Part shown: positions 4,936 through 5,959 of the stretch, piece by piece
Position numbering within the stretch: the stretch's first letter is position 1
Layout: each line of letters opens with the position of its first letter
Source: Bacillota bacterium
GTDB lineage: Bacteria > Bacillota > Clostridia > Peptostreptococcales > Anaerovoracaceae
Assembly (NCBI GenBank): GCA_016281165.1
Contig: JAEEIC010000057.1
Coordinates: 1-5,959 of the forward strand
DNA length: 5,959 nt
Direction of reading: 5' to 3'
The notes under the pieces: model-generated
The model's input: only the letters and a program-made list of their open reading frames with translations
Told to the model about the DNA's origin: nothing
The model's database searches: none
Made by a program: the position numbers and the translations under genes

Positions 4936-5865
4936 CTAGTCTTCGGGCGAGAAGCGTCCGTAGGCATAGAAGTGGCTGCGCCAGTAATCGAGGGAGAGGT
5001 CGGTGTAGCATATGCCCTTGGTGCCGGCGTGTATCATCTGGCCGTCGCCCAGGTATATGCCCACGTGCGAGACCAGGTCGGTCTCGTAGGTGCCCTTGAA
5101 GAAGACCAGATCGCCTCTTTGGACGTCGGCCTTTTTGACCTTGTCGGACATGCGGTAGAGGTCCTGGCAGCTGGCGGCGGTGAATTCGTAGCCGCACTCG
5201 TGATAGACGTAGATGACGTAGCCCGAGCAGTCGAAGGCGGCCGGAGTCTTGCCGCCGTAGCGGTAAGGCACGCCGAGATACTGTTCGGCGCAGGCTATTA
5301 TCTCCTCGACGCCGGGATCTTCATCCGGGTCGGGGGCCTGCGTCAGGCTCTCGTCCTCCTCGGGCTGTTCTTCGGGCTCATGCTCCGCTTCGGTGTACGA
5401 GAGCAGGGCCATGGAAGGCTCCCGCGGGGGCTCTTCCGCCTCGCTCCAGCTGAAGACGGGCTCGGTCTCAAGACCCATGACGGCCAGCACCTCTTCGAAG
5501 CGGGAGGCGTCGGCGCCTTTCAGGAGAAGATCGAAGGAAGGCTCAAGGCCCGCGGCGGACAGTCCGCCGCTCAGGACGGTGCCCGCGAGAGACGCCGCCC
5601 AGCCGGGAAGGCTGCTGAAGACCTCGTCCCAGTCGGCCGCGCCGTCTTCGCTCCTGCCCATGGCAAGAGAGAAGAATTCCCTGCCCGCGAGGGCGGGATC
5701 GGCCGCGAGAAGGACGGAGCTGCCCCCTTCTTCGCCGGCGGTCCTGACGAGCCCTTTGCGCAGTAGCTCACTGCCGAGAGCCTCCGCGCTGTCGTCCGCG
5801 AAGACGGGCAGAGCGGCTGAAAGTACTAAAATTATAGTGAGTATTATAGTGATCGTATTTCTCAT
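4936..5865 (-). CDS. Secreted NlpC/P60-family peptidoglycan endopeptidase
   Basis: NlpC/P60 cysteine peptidases typically cleave gamma-D-glutamyl-diaminopimelate bonds in peptidoglycan stem peptides; this one is predicted to act outside the membrane. The 309-aa precursor starts with a signal peptide (residues 1-23: Arg2, a hydrophobic core, then a VFA cleavage site before DDS). Residues about 24-135 form a region I do not recognise. An acidic, proline-rich linker follows (about 140-185). The C-terminal domain (about 186-309) has the FDCSG motif with catalytic Cys213, SHVGI with His267, and IHAG with His279 as the third polar residue. The frame also allows an ATG at 5880, but that puts five residues before the signal peptide and leaves only about 8 nt of leader. 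ATG 5865 follows AGG 8 nt upstream and is preferred. There is no LysM, SH3 or choline-binding repeat that I can see. The gene is monocistronic and ends in TAG. Confidence 0.92.
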   Translation of the reverse strand: MRNTITIILTIILVLSAALPVFADDSAEALGSELLRKGLVRTAGEEGGSSVLLAADPALAGREFFSLAMGRSEDGAADWDEVFSSLPGWAASLAGTVLSGGLSAAGLEPSFDLLLKGADASRFEEVLAVMGLETEPVFSWSEAEEPPREPSMALLSYTEAEHEPEEQPEEDESLTQAPDPDEDPGVEEIIACAEQYLGVPYRYGGKTPAAFDCSGYVIYVYHECGYEFTAASCQDLYRMSDKVKKADVQRGDLVFFKGTYETDLVSHVGIYLGDGQMIHAGTKGICYTDLSLDYWRSHFYAYGRFSPED

Positions 5866-5894
5866 ATTCGTTACCTGCATCGCTGCAATTCGTG

Positions 5895-5923
5895 ATTATA
5901 CGACATAAAAGGCAGAAATGCAA
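5895..5923 (-). promoter_or_regulatory. Promoter of the NlpC/P60 gene
   Basis: On the minus strand, TTGCAT (5923-5918) and a perfect TATAAT (5900-5895) are 17 nt apart. Transcription should begin near 5888, giving a leader of about 23 nt to ATG 5865. It is AT-rich compared with the coding DNA. No operator-like repeat is evident around it. Confidence 0.75.
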
Positions 5924-5959
5924 GCTTCTTTACATAATTCACTGTTTTACGGCCTTTTC

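Noticed and set aside
4972..5766. 264-codon plus-strand frame
   Set aside because: It is antisense to the NlpC/P60 gene, and the minus-strand catalytic motifs and signal peptide identify the true frame.
5939..5959. Possible C-terminal end (EKAVKQ then TGA) of a gene upstream of the NlpC/P60 gene
   Set aside because: Only six codons are visible at the edge, another frame is also open, and no terminator follows before the next promoter. There is too little sequence to call it.

Overview
The window looks like ordinary chromosomal DNA from a GC-rich member of the Bacillota, most likely class Clostridia. The evidence is the gene order prfA - sua5 - rpiB - upp, which is a conserved Bacillota arrangement, together with GGAGG-type ribosome binding sites, sigma-A-type promoters with perfect TATAAT boxes, intrinsic terminators, and an aminotransferase of a type I recognise from Clostridia. 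No finer taxonomic placement is justified. All six well-supported genes lie on the minus strand, so the window reads from right to left. Long open frames on the plus strand are antisense shadows of these genes.

From the right edge there are three transcription units. Unit 1 (5923 to 4865) has a promoter, a secreted NlpC/P60 cell-wall hydrolase with an unrecognised N-terminal part, and an intrinsic terminator. Unit 2 (4842 to 3519) has a promoter, a structured 5' leader, a class I/II PLP-dependent aminotransferase, and a terminator whose hairpin arms are identical to those of unit 1. Unit 3 starts at an extended -10 promoter (3517 to 3489), whose -35 region abuts the T-tract of the preceding terminator. 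It carries prfA (peptide chain release factor 1), sua5 (threonylcarbamoyl-AMP synthase), rpiB (ribose-5-phosphate isomerase B) and upp (uracil phosphoribosyltransferase). No terminator is visible after upp. A separate sigma-A-like promoter follows at 113 to 86 and fires out of the left edge into a hairpin-rich sequence that I cannot identify.

Unit 3 combines translation fidelity with nucleotide salvage. RF1 reads UAA and UAG stops. Sua5 makes the activated intermediate for t6A in tRNAs that read ANN codons. RpiB supplies ribose-5-phosphate, the precursor of the PRPP that Upp consumes to turn uracil into UMP. Four of the six genes end in UAG, a codon that only RF1 decodes.

Two start codons were reassigned from the longest open frame. 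prfA starts at GTG 3457 (ideal Shine-Dalgarno sequence, 353 aa), and the NlpC/P60 gene starts at ATG 5865 (start of the signal peptide, 309 aa). There is no gene-free stretch longer than 300 bases. I see no mobile element, CRISPR array, rRNA or tRNA, and no convincing new multi-gene system. The unusual features are regulatory: the left-edge transcript, a Shine-Dalgarno sequence separated from its start by a hairpin, and a GC-rich structured spacer ahead of upp.
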